This document shows, piece after piece, positions 6,598-16,137 of a stretch of 64,000 nt of DNA. The notes below the pieces were generated by a model. That model was given only the letters and a program-made list of their open reading frames with translations. It had not been told where the DNA came from and did no database searches. Position 1 is the stretch's first letter, and each line of letters begins with the position of its first letter. Both the position numbers and the translations under genes were made by a program. Source of the DNA: Flavobacteriaceae bacterium (GTDB taxonomy: Bacteria > Bacteroidota > Bacteroidia > Flavobacteriales > Flavobacteriaceae); NCBI GenBank assembly GCA_029248185.1, contig JAQWJV010000016.1:1-64000 (forward strand), written 5' to 3'.

Positions 6598-8853
6598 ATG
6601 TCATTGTTGCGTTTCATTCTCTTTTTGTTTAGTATTCAAATGGCCATGGGTCAAGATTATTCCGTCAGGGGTCAGATTTTTTCAGGAAATGAACCCCTTG
6701 AAAATGTTTCTATTTTCATCAAGGGTTCAACCCAAGGAGGAACTACAAATTCCAAAGGCCAATTTTTACTTAATTTTTCTAAGATAAAAAATCCAAAACT
6801 TGTTATCTCCTATTTGGGATATAAATCATTAACAATACCCATTTCCTCAGCTAAAATTAATTTGGGTGTCCTCAAAATGGAGCCTGATGAATTGTTGGAG
6901 GAAGTTGTCATTTCAGGGACTTTAAAGCCGGTGTCCAAACTAGACAGTCCCGTAGCTGTAGATGTTTATAGCCAATCCTTTTTTAGGGCTAATCCTACTT
7001 CTTCTGTTTTTGAAGCGCTTGAAAATATTAATGGAGTTCGCCCTCAACTCAACTGCAATGTTTGTAATACGGGCGACATTCACATCAATGGTCAAGAAGG
7101 AAGTTACACCATGGTTTTAATTGATGGTCTTCCCTTAGTTAGTGGATTATCAACTGTATATGGCTTATCGGGAATTCCTCAATCTTTAATAGAACGTGTA
7201 GAAGTTGTTAAAGGACCCGCCTCTACACTTTATGGGTCTGAAGCTATAGGGGGAGTAATTAATTTAATCACTAAACTCCCCGAAAACACTTCAAAACTAT
7301 CCATAGATTCATTCACATCAGGCTGGGGTGAGCTCAATACTGATGTTGGATATAAATACAGACTATCCAAAAGGACAACAGGTCTTCTAGGAATAAATTA
7401 TTTTAACTACTCAAACCCAATTGACAACAATGAAGATGGATTCACTGACTTGACACTTCAAGATCGGATTTCAATTTTCAATAAGTTTACTTTTAACAAC
7501 AAGCTGTCCTTTGCAACGCGTTATGTCTATGAAGACCGATGGGGGGGACAAATAGGATGGATGCCCAAATACAGAGGAGGTGACCTTCTTTATGGTGAAA
7601 GTGTTTACACCAGTAGGTTTGAGTTTTTTGGAAACTACAAGATCAATCCTGCTATTTCTTTTCAATTCAGTTTTAATGATCATGATCAAAATGCTGTTTA
7701 TGGAACAACACTTTTTAATGCTGATCAAACTATAGGTTTCGGGCAAATGACATTGAATAAGAATAGCAAGAACAATGAGTTTCTCTTGGGTGTTTCCTAC
7801 AGATACACTTATTACGATGATGATACCACTGCAACATATGATGAAATTACAGGGAATAATCGAGGGGCAACAACTCATTTACCAGGAGTATTTATTCAAA
7901 ATCAAACCCAGCTAAATGCAAAAAATATAGTTTTAGTAGGACTACGTTATGATTATAATTCTCTGTATGGCTCTATTGTCACCCCAAGACTTAATTATAA
8001 ACTAAACAACCATGACAAAACCTCTACTCTAAGGCTGAGTGCCGGGACAGGATATCGTATTGCTCAAATATTTACAGAAGACCATGCATCACTCACTGGC
8101 GCCAGAAAAGTTGAGTTTTTAGAGCGCTTAAATCCAGAGAAATCTTGGAATACGAACCTTAATTATGTCAAAAAAATATATCTAAAAAAAGGAGCCATCC
8201 TTGACTTTGATCTGAGTATATTTCACACTCAATTTTCAAATAAAATAATTCCCGACTACGACACAGACCCCAATAAAATAATTTATGGAAACCTAAACGG
8301 GACGTCAACCTCTCAGGGGTTATCGCTAAATTTTAATATGCTGGCACAAGGTGGAATTCGCATTAATTTGGGAGCAACCTATATCGATACCAAAATTGAG
8401 GAAGATGGAATACTAAGCAGACCTTATTTAACAGAACAGTTTCAAGGAGTATGGAAGTTTGAAAAAAAATGGAGCCCCATTAAACTGACACTCGATTTTA
8501 CAGGATCCATGACAGGACCACTAAAATTACCAACATTAGGAATACTTGATCCAAGACCAGAGTACTCACCAACCTTCAATATTGTTAATGTTCAACTCAC
8601 TAAAATTTGGACAAATACGATTGAAACTTATGGAGGAGTAAAAAATATCCTCAATTTTACACCGCCATCAAATAGCATTGCACGCTCTTTCGATCCATTT
8701 GATAAACAGGTAGTATTTGATGATCGGGGTAATGCATTATCAACCCCAAACAATCCCTATGGGCTGACCTTTGATCCCTCTTATGTGTATGCATCCAATC
8801 AGGGGCTTCGATTTTTTATAGGTATGCTGTGGAAATTAGAGACGTATCAATAA
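6598..8853 (+). CDS. TonB-dependent outer membrane receptor
   Basis: Carboxypeptidase-like N-domain then plug VFEALENINGVRPQLNCNVCNTGDIHINGQEGSYTMVLIDGLPLVSG...RVEVVKGPASTLYGSEAIGGVINLIT. Confidence 0.95.
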   Translation: MSLLRFILFLFSIQMAMGQDYSVRGQIFSGNEPLENVSIFIKGSTQGGTTNSKGQFLLNFSKIKNPKLVISYLGYKSLTIPISSAKINLGVLKMEPDELLEEVVISGTLKPVSKLDSPVAVDVYSQSFFRANPTSSVFEALENINGVRPQLNCNVCNTGDIHINGQEGSYTMVLIDGLPLVSGLSTVYGLSGIPQSLIERVEVVKGPASTLYGSEAIGGVINLITKLPENTSKLSIDSFTSGWGELNTDVGYKYRLSKRTTGLLGINYFNYSNPIDNNEDGFTDLTLQDRISIFNKFTFNNKLSFATRYVYEDRWGGQIGWMPKYRGGDLLYGESVYTSRFEFFGNYKINPAISFQFSFNDHDQNAVYGTTLFNADQTIGFGQMTLNKNSKNNEFLLGVSYRYTYYDDDTTATYDEITGNNRGATTHLPGVFIQNQTQLNAKNIVLVGLRYDYNSLYGSIVTPRLNYKLNNHDKTSTLRLSAGTGYRIAQIFTEDHASLTGARKVEFLERLNPEKSWNTNLNYVKKIYLKKGAILDFDLSIFHTQFSNKIIPDYDTDPNKIIYGNLNGTSTSQGLSLNFNMLAQGGIRINLGATYIDTKIEEDGILSRPYLTEQFQGVWKFEKKWSPIKLTLDFTGSMTGPLKLPTLGILDPRPEYSPTFNIVNVQLTKIWTNTIETYGGVKNILNFTPPSNSIARSFDPFDKQVVFDDRGNALSTPNNPYGLTFDPSYVYASNQGLRFFIGMLWKLETYQ

Positions 8854-8944
8854 TAAAGACAACTGTGGCAAGTTTGCCAAATTATTATTCTTGACCCCTA
8901 CTTTTAAGAGAGATGTTCGGCAGGACTAATTGTTATTTAACACA

Positions 8945-9946
8945 TTACTCTTTTACCTTCAAAACCAATTTACCCATTTTATCCCCATTAAATAAACGCA
9001 AAAATGTATCATAGAAATTTTCTATTCCCTCATAAACGTCTTCTTTACTTTTCAATTTTCCCTCTTTAAGCCAAGTAGCTAGATCAGCAATTGCTTCCCC
9101 ATATTTATGGGCATAATCAAAAACAACCATCCCTTGCATACTAGCTCGATTGACCAATAAGGTCATGTAATTTTTAGGCCCTTGAACTGCAGTATTATTG
9201 TACTGAGATATGGCGCCACATATAACAATTCGTGCATTTCTTCTCAGAAAAATCATCGCATTATCCAAAATATCACCTCCTACATTATCAAAATAAACAT
9301 CTATCCCTTTAGGGCAATGCGCTTTAATTCCTTTAAAAACAGATTCGTTTTTATAATCAATGGCACCATCAAAACCCAATTCATTAGTAATGTATTCACA
9401 TTTTTCTTTTCCTCCCGCAATTCCAATCACTGTTGCACCTTTTAGTTTAGCAATCTGGCCAACAATACTTCCAACAGCTCCTGCAGCACCCGATACTAAA
9501 ACGACATCGTCTGGTTTCAGCTTTCCTACTTCAAGAATTCCAAAATAAGCAGTCATACCGGGCATCCCTAGTGTACCAATATATTGAGTCAATGGGGCTT
9601 GATCTGGATCGACTTTAAAATAACCTTCCCCCTCAGTAACACTATATTGTTGAACACCTCCCCATCCACTGACAAAATCGCCTGTTTTAAATTTAGTCTC
9701 ACCCTGAGTTTGAATAACTTTGCCCACGGATCCCGAGCGCATCACTTCATTTAATTCTACAGGAGGGATATAGGACCTCGAATTATTGAGCCATCCGCGC
9801 ATGGCTGGATCCAAAGAGATGTAGTGATTTTCTACTAAAAATTCTCCCGACTTTAGTTCAGGAACTTCATTTTCAACCAGTTTCCAAGTTTCCTTTTCTG
9901 GTAGACCTTCGGGGCGCTTTATGACTATTTGAGCTTTGTTTTTCAT
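8945..9946 (-). CDS. NADP-dependent oxidoreductase, MDR/zinc-independent (CurA-like)
   Basis: NHYISLDPAMRGWLN...VSGAAGAVGSIVGQIAKLKGATVIGIAGG. Confidence 0.92.
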   Translation of the reverse strand: MKNKAQIVIKRPEGLPEKETWKLVENEVPELKSGEFLVENHYISLDPAMRGWLNNSRSYIPPVELNEVMRSGSVGKVIQTQGETKFKTGDFVSGWGGVQQYSVTEGEGYFKVDPDQAPLTQYIGTLGMPGMTAYFGILEVGKLKPDDVVLVSGAAGAVGSIVGQIAKLKGATVIGIAGGKEKCEYITNELGFDGAIDYKNESVFKGIKAHCPKGIDVYFDNVGGDILDNAMIFLRRNARIVICGAISQYNNTAVQGPKNYMTLLVNRASMQGMVVFDYAHKYGEAIADLATWLKEGKLKSKEDVYEGIENFYDTFLRLFNGDKMGKLVLKVKE

Positions 9947-10035
9947 CTAAGCAAGTTAAGTTATTACCTTCTTTTTTAAATGCAATAAATATACTTTCTT
10001 AAATAATTTTTTTAATTTCAAAAAAACATAATGCG

Positions 10036-10950
10036 ATGAAACGTTTCACAACCATTTTATTTTTACTTTATAGCTTTTCCCTTTTAAGTCAGAAAATAAT
10101 TCCACTATGGCCCGAAGGAGTTCCAAATCAAAATCCATCTGAAGAAAAAGAACACATAGTGAGTAGTGATATCGTTCGAATCAATAATGTACAAACACCC
10201 ACTTTAGAAGTCTTTTTACCCTCAAAGGCAAATCACACCGGTAAAGCTGTGGTTATCTGTCCGGGTGGCGGATATAAAATATTAGCCTATGATTGGGAGG
10301 GAACCGATATTGCTAAATGGTATAATTCCAAGGGAATTGCAGCTTTTGTTCTCAAATATAGACTCCCTGATTCCCCCTCTCTGGTCCAACCACAATGGGC
10401 ACCTCTTCAAGATGCTCAACGTGCTATGAGAATTGTCCGTAAAAATGCAGCCAAATGGAACATTAATCCCTCTCAAATTGGAATTATGGGCTTTTCAGCA
10501 GGAGGACATCTGGCCTCGACACTGGGAACACACTTTGATGAGGATACATTGAAAGCATCCAATACTCATTCTTTAAATAAAATAAGTGCAAGACCTGATT
10601 TTATGGTTTTAATTTATCCTGTAATAACTTTTGACAAACAATATTATCACGGAGGGTCTAAAAATGCACTCATTGGAGAAGATGCTTCTCAAGAAATGTT
10701 GGACTACTTTTCAAACAATCTTCAGGTTTCATCCAATACACCTCCCACGTTTTTAATCCATTCCGCAGATGATACTGTCGTACCTTATCAAAACAGTGTA
10801 TTGTTTTACGATGCGCTCCAAAAACACAAAATACCTTCTGAGTTACATCTTTACCCAACTGGAGGACACGGATATTCTCTTGCTATAAAAAAAGGGCGAC
10901 TTCAAGGGTGGCCTGAACAATTGTATGAATGGATTCATTCACTCGAATAA
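10036..10950 (+). CDS. Secreted alpha/beta hydrolase (esterase/lipase)
   Basis: Signal peptide; AVVICPGGGYKILAYDWEG..GIMGFSAGGHLASTLGTHF. Confidence 0.9.
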   Translation: MKRFTTILFLLYSFSLLSQKIIPLWPEGVPNQNPSEEKEHIVSSDIVRINNVQTPTLEVFLPSKANHTGKAVVICPGGGYKILAYDWEGTDIAKWYNSKGIAAFVLKYRLPDSPSLVQPQWAPLQDAQRAMRIVRKNAAKWNINPSQIGIMGFSAGGHLASTLGTHFDEDTLKASNTHSLNKISARPDFMVLIYPVITFDKQYYHGGSKNALIGEDASQEMLDYFSNNLQVSSNTPPTFLIHSADDTVVPYQNSVLFYDALQKHKIPSELHLYPTGGHGYSLAIKKGRLQGWPEQLYEWIHSLE

Positions 10951-10988
10951 TTGAATACTTTTGTTGTAATTTTTTAAATCACGACTCC

Positions 10989-11600
10989 ATGAAAAAAACA
11001 CCCATTGAAGTATTTGACAACTGGGTCACTCTAGGGAAAGACGAAGGAATGAAAAAAAACCATTCTGAGGCGGTAAATAACATGATCTCTTTTGCTACAA
11101 GAAAACTTGAACCGTTTCGTTTTATTGATGCAGGATGTGGAAATGGATGGGTTGTACAAAAAGTCTCTAAATTATCCCATTGTATCTCGGCTACAGGAAT
11201 TGATGGTGCTTTCAATATGATAAACAAAGCCAAAACTACTGATCCTACAAACAACTACGTCTGTGAAAATTTATTGGGCTGGTTCCCCGAGGAAAAAGTA
11301 GATTTAGTGCACTCCATGGAGGTTTTTTATTACCTCCAGCAACCCGAAAATCTAATTCAGCATATTTACTCTAAATGGTTAAAAGAAGAGGGGCGACTCA
11401 TTATTGGCCTTGATTTTTATCAAGAAAATCCTGCCTCCCACACTTGGCCTGAAGAATGTGGTATTTCAATAATGCGATTACTCCCCGAATTAACTTGGAA
11501 AAATTTCTTTGTCAACGCAGGCTTTAGAGCGGTTGAAGCTTGGAAAGTGGGTGAAAAAGAACATTGGTCTGGGACGCTTGTAGTAACAGGAATTAAATAA
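10989..11600 (+). CDS. Class I SAM-dependent methyltransferase
   Basis: FRFIDAGCGNGWVVQKVSK; start trimmed to MKKTPIEVFDNW. Confidence 0.9.
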   Translation: MKKTPIEVFDNWVTLGKDEGMKKNHSEAVNNMISFATRKLEPFRFIDAGCGNGWVVQKVSKLSHCISATGIDGAFNMINKAKTTDPTNNYVCENLLGWFPEEKVDLVHSMEVFYYLQQPENLIQHIYSKWLKEEGRLIIGLDFYQENPASHTWPEECGISIMRLLPELTWKNFFVNAGFRAVEAWKVGEKEHWSGTLVVTGIK

Positions 11601-11611
11601 AATTTAACGTC

Positions 11612-12412
11612 TTATTTCTTTTCAAAACGCCCTGGAGCCAATACAGCACTTACTAAGGAGAAAAAAGAATGGGGGATGATTTTCAGTAAAAAAACAATGA
11701 CTTTAAATGTTTTGGTAGGCACACAAACCTGCTTTCCTTTTAAGGTAGCCTGAACCGCTTCTTCTGCAACTTGTGCAGCCTCTTTTTTCATGAACTTCGG
11801 AACATTATCCATTTCTTTCTGAACTCCACTTGCCGTATGAAAATTTGTAATTGTATACCCAGGGCACACTGCTGTTGATGTTATTCCTTTGTGATTATAG
11901 TTCCTATTTAAACCTTCACTAAAACGATTCATAAAAGTTTTGATAGGCCCATACAATGTTTGTATTGAAGAAGGAGGTGCAAAAGCCGCAACCGAAGAAA
12001 TAATCATAATCCTTCCTTGACGGTTTTTTAACATCTCTACAACAAATAATTTACATAAAGCAATTACAGAAATCCCAAGAACTCGAATAAACTTTTCCTC
12101 CTCCTCCATGGGGGTTTGATCAAAAGGTGAAGGAATGGCATACCCTGCATTGTTAACCAACAAATCGATTTGATAAGCATTTTGTTTACAAAAATCATAG
12201 AGAAGTTGTGGGGCTTTTATGTCGGTTAAATCACATGAAATATAATCCACCTCTATTCCAAAAGATGAAATCAATTCATCAGCTACTTTTCTCAAAAGGG
12301 GTTCTCTTCGTGATGTAAGCACTAAGTTATAATTCCGTTTTGCAAGTGATTTTGCAATCTCAAGCCCAATTCCTGATGAGGCACCTGTAATTAATGCATA
12401 TTTATTTTTCAT
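11612..12412 (-). CDS. Short-chain dehydrogenase/reductase
   Basis: YALITGASSGIGLEIAKSL; LVNNAGYAIPSPF; start trimmed to MKNKYALITG. Confidence 0.93.
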   Translation of the reverse strand: MKNKYALITGASSGIGLEIAKSLAKRNYNLVLTSRREPLLRKVADELISSFGIEVDYISCDLTDIKAPQLLYDFCKQNAYQIDLLVNNAGYAIPSPFDQTPMEEEEKFIRVLGISVIALCKLFVVEMLKNRQGRIMIISSVAAFAPPSSIQTLYGPIKTFMNRFSEGLNRNYNHKGITSTAVCPGYTITNFHTASGVQKEMDNVPKFMKKEAAQVAEEAVQATLKGKQVCVPTKTFKVIVFLLKIIPHSFFSLVSAVLAPGRFEKK

Positions 12413-12423
12413 AATAATAGTAC

Positions 12424-12450
12424 TCAAAAAAAAACCGCCTTTTACGACGG
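12424..12450 (-). terminator. Terminator-like hairpin directly upstream of the SDR start codon
   Basis: Minus AAACCGTCGTAAAAGGCGGTTTTTTTTT. Confidence 0.6.
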
Positions 12451-12634
12451 TTTAAATTCAAATTGGTATTTTAAAAATACTTAAGATAAAACACTCTAAT
12501 TTAATAATAATTTTGTGATTTTCAAAATCCTTCAAGTTTAAGCCTTTATTTTTGAAGGAAACTCATTTTGTATATACCCTTGAAAGCAAATGTTAAAAAA
12601 CTGGCTTATATTTGAAAATAGTAAAGTTTCAAAA

Positions 12635-13144
12635 ATGAAAGTTAAATCTTTTTTTACACTTTTTTTTGTTTTTTTAATCTTTGAAGGAGCTGCTCAAACC
12701 CTTTTATTTGATGAATTTTATTTCGAAATGCCTCTTTCAGAAGCCAAAAAAACTTTAAAAAAAAATCAGAAAAAATTAACTAATATTTCTTTTGGTCCTC
12801 AAACAGCTTATGCTGTTCGCAAAAAATCATTAGTCAGCAATGAAGGTGCTTTAATTAGCATCAACCTTTGGAGTAAAAATAACTTAACACTTCAGCAGGC
12901 TGAAAAATACCTGCTAAAATCTAAAACTTATTTTGAATCCAAAGGTTACAAAACAGTTTATGCACAAGAAAACTGGTCAAAACCCTTATTAGTAAAAAAA
13001 AATCTCCCCTGCATCCGTTTTGTTGATCCAAATAAACAAACTGTGGTTGAGGTTGATCCTAGAGGGCAGGGAAGTATTCATACAATTTTTGTAACCTACT
13101 ATAATTATGAATGGTTTGTGAAAAAAGCAAGAGGCGAAAAATAG
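12635..13144 (+). CDS. Secreted hypothetical protein
   Basis: Signal peptide MKVKSFFTLFFVFLIFEGAAQ; start internal to listed ORF. Confidence 0.7.
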   Translation: MKVKSFFTLFFVFLIFEGAAQTLLFDEFYFEMPLSEAKKTLKKNQKKLTNISFGPQTAYAVRKKSLVSNEGALISINLWSKNNLTLQQAEKYLLKSKTYFESKGYKTVYAQENWSKPLLVKKNLPCIRFVDPNKQTVVEVDPRGQGSIHTIFVTYYNYEWFVKKARGEK

Positions 13145-14089
13145 TTATAAATCTATATTGACTCCTAGCCCCAGTAACTCTCTGACTTGTAATTCCCCAA
13201 TTAAGTCGTCATCATAAAGTAAGTGTAAAATAAAGTTGCCAGAAACTTTATTATTTACTTTGAAACGAATATTCATGTCCCAGTCAAAATCAATATTTTT
13301 AGTCTTTTCTAAATAGTTTATGTAAGTACTATACTTATTTTCCCAAATAATATTTTTCATGATTTCCTTTCTGAAAAATCCACTAATAGACGCACCAAAG
13401 AAAAACTTAGTTCCTTTTCCAGGGTCCACTCCAAAATACTTTTGGCCAGGAGACAAATTGTCTGTATACTTTTCTGAAACAAACAAAATTCTTCCAGATA
13501 CAGGCGAAAGGTTTAGCCATAAATCGTCTGACTTTTTATAATACCATCCTAAACTCAGTTGCACAAAAGCGGGTGACAAAAACTCTGATATTTGGTCTCG
13601 CTTCTGGACCCCTTCTTCTGAATAAAACCGATATCCAGGAAAGAGTTGAGTTTTAATATTTAACAATCCCGAATAACTCCAAAATTCATTGATCTGTTTC
13701 CCTACTAAGGAACCAATTTCAAAACGATCATCTGCTTTTTTAAAAAACTCACTCCCAGATATATAGGTTGCCCCTATTGAAAGTAAAAGATTTGTGTCCC
13801 AAACCAGTCCATTTCTAACAGAATAATTCAAATTATAATCTAACCCATATAAAACGGTTAATGCACTCTCCCCCCCAGAAATCCAATTAGAAAAATAGGC
13901 CTGATTGAAGTTAAAACGAGTATTCCCATAAAACTTGTAGCGCTTTCCCTTGAGTGTAGATTGAATTACAGCATCAAATGGAATATTTTCATCCTCAATT
14001 TCTTGAGCATTTGAAAAATGAAAATTGCAAAAAACAATACTGCATATCAATAGGTTTATTGCGCGCTGAAAATGATTCTTTTTATTCAT
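13145..14089 (-). CDS. DUF3078 domain outer-membrane protein
   Basis: FNQAYFSNWISGGESALTVLYGLDYNLNY motif; signal peptide. Confidence 0.85.
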   Translation of the reverse strand: MNKKNHFQRAINLLICSIVFCNFHFSNAQEIEDENIPFDAVIQSTLKGKRYKFYGNTRFNFNQAYFSNWISGGESALTVLYGLDYNLNYSVRNGLVWDTNLLLSIGATYISGSEFFKKADDRFEIGSLVGKQINEFWSYSGLLNIKTQLFPGYRFYSEEGVQKRDQISEFLSPAFVQLSLGWYYKKSDDLWLNLSPVSGRILFVSEKYTDNLSPGQKYFGVDPGKGTKFFFGASISGFFRKEIMKNIIWENKYSTYINYLEKTKNIDFDWDMNIRFKVNNKVSGNFILHLLYDDDLIGELQVRELLGLGVNIDL

Positions 14090-14225
14090 TTTAAATTTTT
14101 AAATTGGGGATGATTAGTTTAAAGAATAATTTAAAGGGTTAAATATAAAAAAGACCTTTTTATTTTATCCAAATGGTTGGTAAAAACATTTTTATTTTAT
14201 GGGTAATCAAAACATAAAACAGGGC

Positions 14226-15467
14226 ATGAAAACCTTATTAACTCTCTTGATTTTGATGCTTTTTTCAATTCCATTTAGGGGGGGGTCACAAATAAATTCG
14301 GCACAAAATTCAATAGAACAAAAAGTAGATCGCCTTATTCATGAGGGTATTGAAAATAGCGCTTTTCCTGGGGCACAAGTTTTAATTTTCAAAAAGGACA
14401 CCCTTCGACTGAATAAATCCTATGGTTATCAAACATACGATTCCCTTTTGCCTGTTAAAAATAGTGATTTGTATGACCTTGCCTCAGTGACCAAAGTTCT
14501 GGCGAGTACACTTGCCTTTATGAAACTTTATGAACTCTATAACATCAACTTAGATGAAAAGGTTTCAAACTACATTCCTGAATTAAAAAGGAGTAATAAG
14601 AGAAACTCAAGTTTTAAAGAGGTGTTAAGTCATAGCGCTGGATGGTCACCCTATATTACTCATCAAAACACCGTGTTTAGAAAGAATGGGGCTTTCAAAA
14701 AGAGAACATTGAATTTCGAGCAAAATAGCAAGTATCCAACTCAAATCAGTGATTCACTTTTTATTCATAAAAACTATACGAAAAAAATTATACGCCGCAT
14801 AAAGAGAACTAAAGTTGAAACCCCTGGCGAGTATTTATATTCTGGTCTTTGGTTTTTTTTACTACCAAAACTGACTCAACAATTGAGCGGTATTTCCTTT
14901 AATGCCTTTTTAAATACTCACTTTTACTCTCCTTTAGGATTAAAACGGCTCACTTATTTGCCCGCCAATCAATTTCCTAAAAATGAAATTATTCCAACGG
15001 AAATAGATGTTTATTTTAGAAAACAATTGGTTCAGGGATGGGTCCATGATGAGGCAGCTGCCATGATGGGTGGCATTTCTGGAAATGCGGGTTTATTTGC
15101 AAATGCGAGTTCCATAGCACCTTTATTACAACTCTTATTGCAGAAAGGATCTATTAATGGTAAGCAATTCTTAAAACCTCAAACGATCGAAACTTTTACC
15201 CGTAGAACCTATCCTGAAACTAAAAACAGAAGGGGCTTAGGATTTGATAAACCTACCCTTGAAATTGAGGACCCCTATCCTTCTCCATCGGTTAGTCCTG
15301 AAAGTTATGGTCATAGCGGATTTACAGGTACTTTTATTTGGGTAGATCCTATTAACAGCAGTTTTGTAGTTTTTTTGAGCAATCGGGTTTATCCTTCAAG
15401 AGATCAGCGGGGGCTTTATGAATTAGAAATTAGAGAAAAACTTTTAGAGATCACCATTGAAAATTAA
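14226..15467 (+). CDS. Beta-lactamase-family serine hydrolase
   Basis: GAQVLIFKKDTLRLNKSYGYQTYD...YDLASVTKVLASTLAFMKL (SxxK); YSGLWFFLLP; GHSGFTGTFIWVDP. Confidence 0.9.
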   Translation: MKTLLTLLILMLFSIPFRGGSQINSAQNSIEQKVDRLIHEGIENSAFPGAQVLIFKKDTLRLNKSYGYQTYDSLLPVKNSDLYDLASVTKVLASTLAFMKLYELYNINLDEKVSNYIPELKRSNKRNSSFKEVLSHSAGWSPYITHQNTVFRKNGAFKKRTLNFEQNSKYPTQISDSLFIHKNYTKKIIRRIKRTKVETPGEYLYSGLWFFLLPKLTQQLSGISFNAFLNTHFYSPLGLKRLTYLPANQFPKNEIIPTEIDVYFRKQLVQGWVHDEAAAMMGGISGNAGLFANASSIAPLLQLLLQKGSINGKQFLKPQTIETFTRRTYPETKNRRGLGFDKPTLEIEDPYPSPSVSPESYGHSGFTGTFIWVDPINSSFVVFLSNRVYPSRDQRGLYELEIREKLLEITIEN

Positions 15468-16137
15468 AATCATCTTTGTTTCTTTTATTTTTAGTTTTGG
15501 GCTTTTGGCGCAAGAAATTCCCGAGGGTTTTGTTTATCTCAAAGAAATTATTCCCACCCTTGTTGTTGATCTGCGCTATGCTTCACCTGAAAATTTTACG
15601 GGAAAAGTTGTTAGGGGTTACACCTCTCAACAAGTAGTTGGAACAAAAGCCCTAGCAATTGCTTTAAATAAAGTACAAAACCAACTAAAGTCAAGCGGTT
15701 TGGGATTGAAAGTATTTGACGCTTATCGGCCCCAAAGGGCTGTCGATGCTTTTATGTTGTGGACAGCATTTCCTTTAGACACTTTAAAAAAGCAAGAATA
15801 CTACCCTAAATTAAAAAAAGATCATCTTTTTGAATTGGGATATATTGCAGAAAAAAGTGGGCATACTCGTGGAAGTACGGTTGATTTAACCCTAATTTAC
15901 CTTACAGGAGAAAACAAAGGAAAAGAACTTGATATGGGAGGGGAATGGGATTTTTTTGGACCCCGCTCCCATATTACATTTCAAAAAATTAACTCCAATC
16001 AATTGCGCAATCGTCAACTTCTGAGAAACATAATGATCAAACATGGGTTCAATCCCTATGCTAAAGAATGGTGGCATTTTAGTCTTATAAACGAACCCTT
16101 TCCCAATACATATTTTGATTTTGTTATCCCAAATTAA
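15457..16137 (+). CDS. M15 family D-Ala-D-Ala dipeptidase (VanX-like)
   Basis: VVDLRYASPENFTGK; KVFDAYRPQRAVDAF; SGHTRGSTVDLTL; KEWWHFSL. Confidence 0.92.
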   Translation: MKIKIIFVSFIFSFGLLAQEIPEGFVYLKEIIPTLVVDLRYASPENFTGKVVRGYTSQQVVGTKALAIALNKVQNQLKSSGLGLKVFDAYRPQRAVDAFMLWTAFPLDTLKKQEYYPKLKKDHLFELGYIAEKSGHTRGSTVDLTLIYLTGENKGKELDMGGEWDFFGPRSHITFQKINSNQLRNRQLLRNIMIKHGFNPYAKEWWHFSLINEPFPNTYFDFVIPN

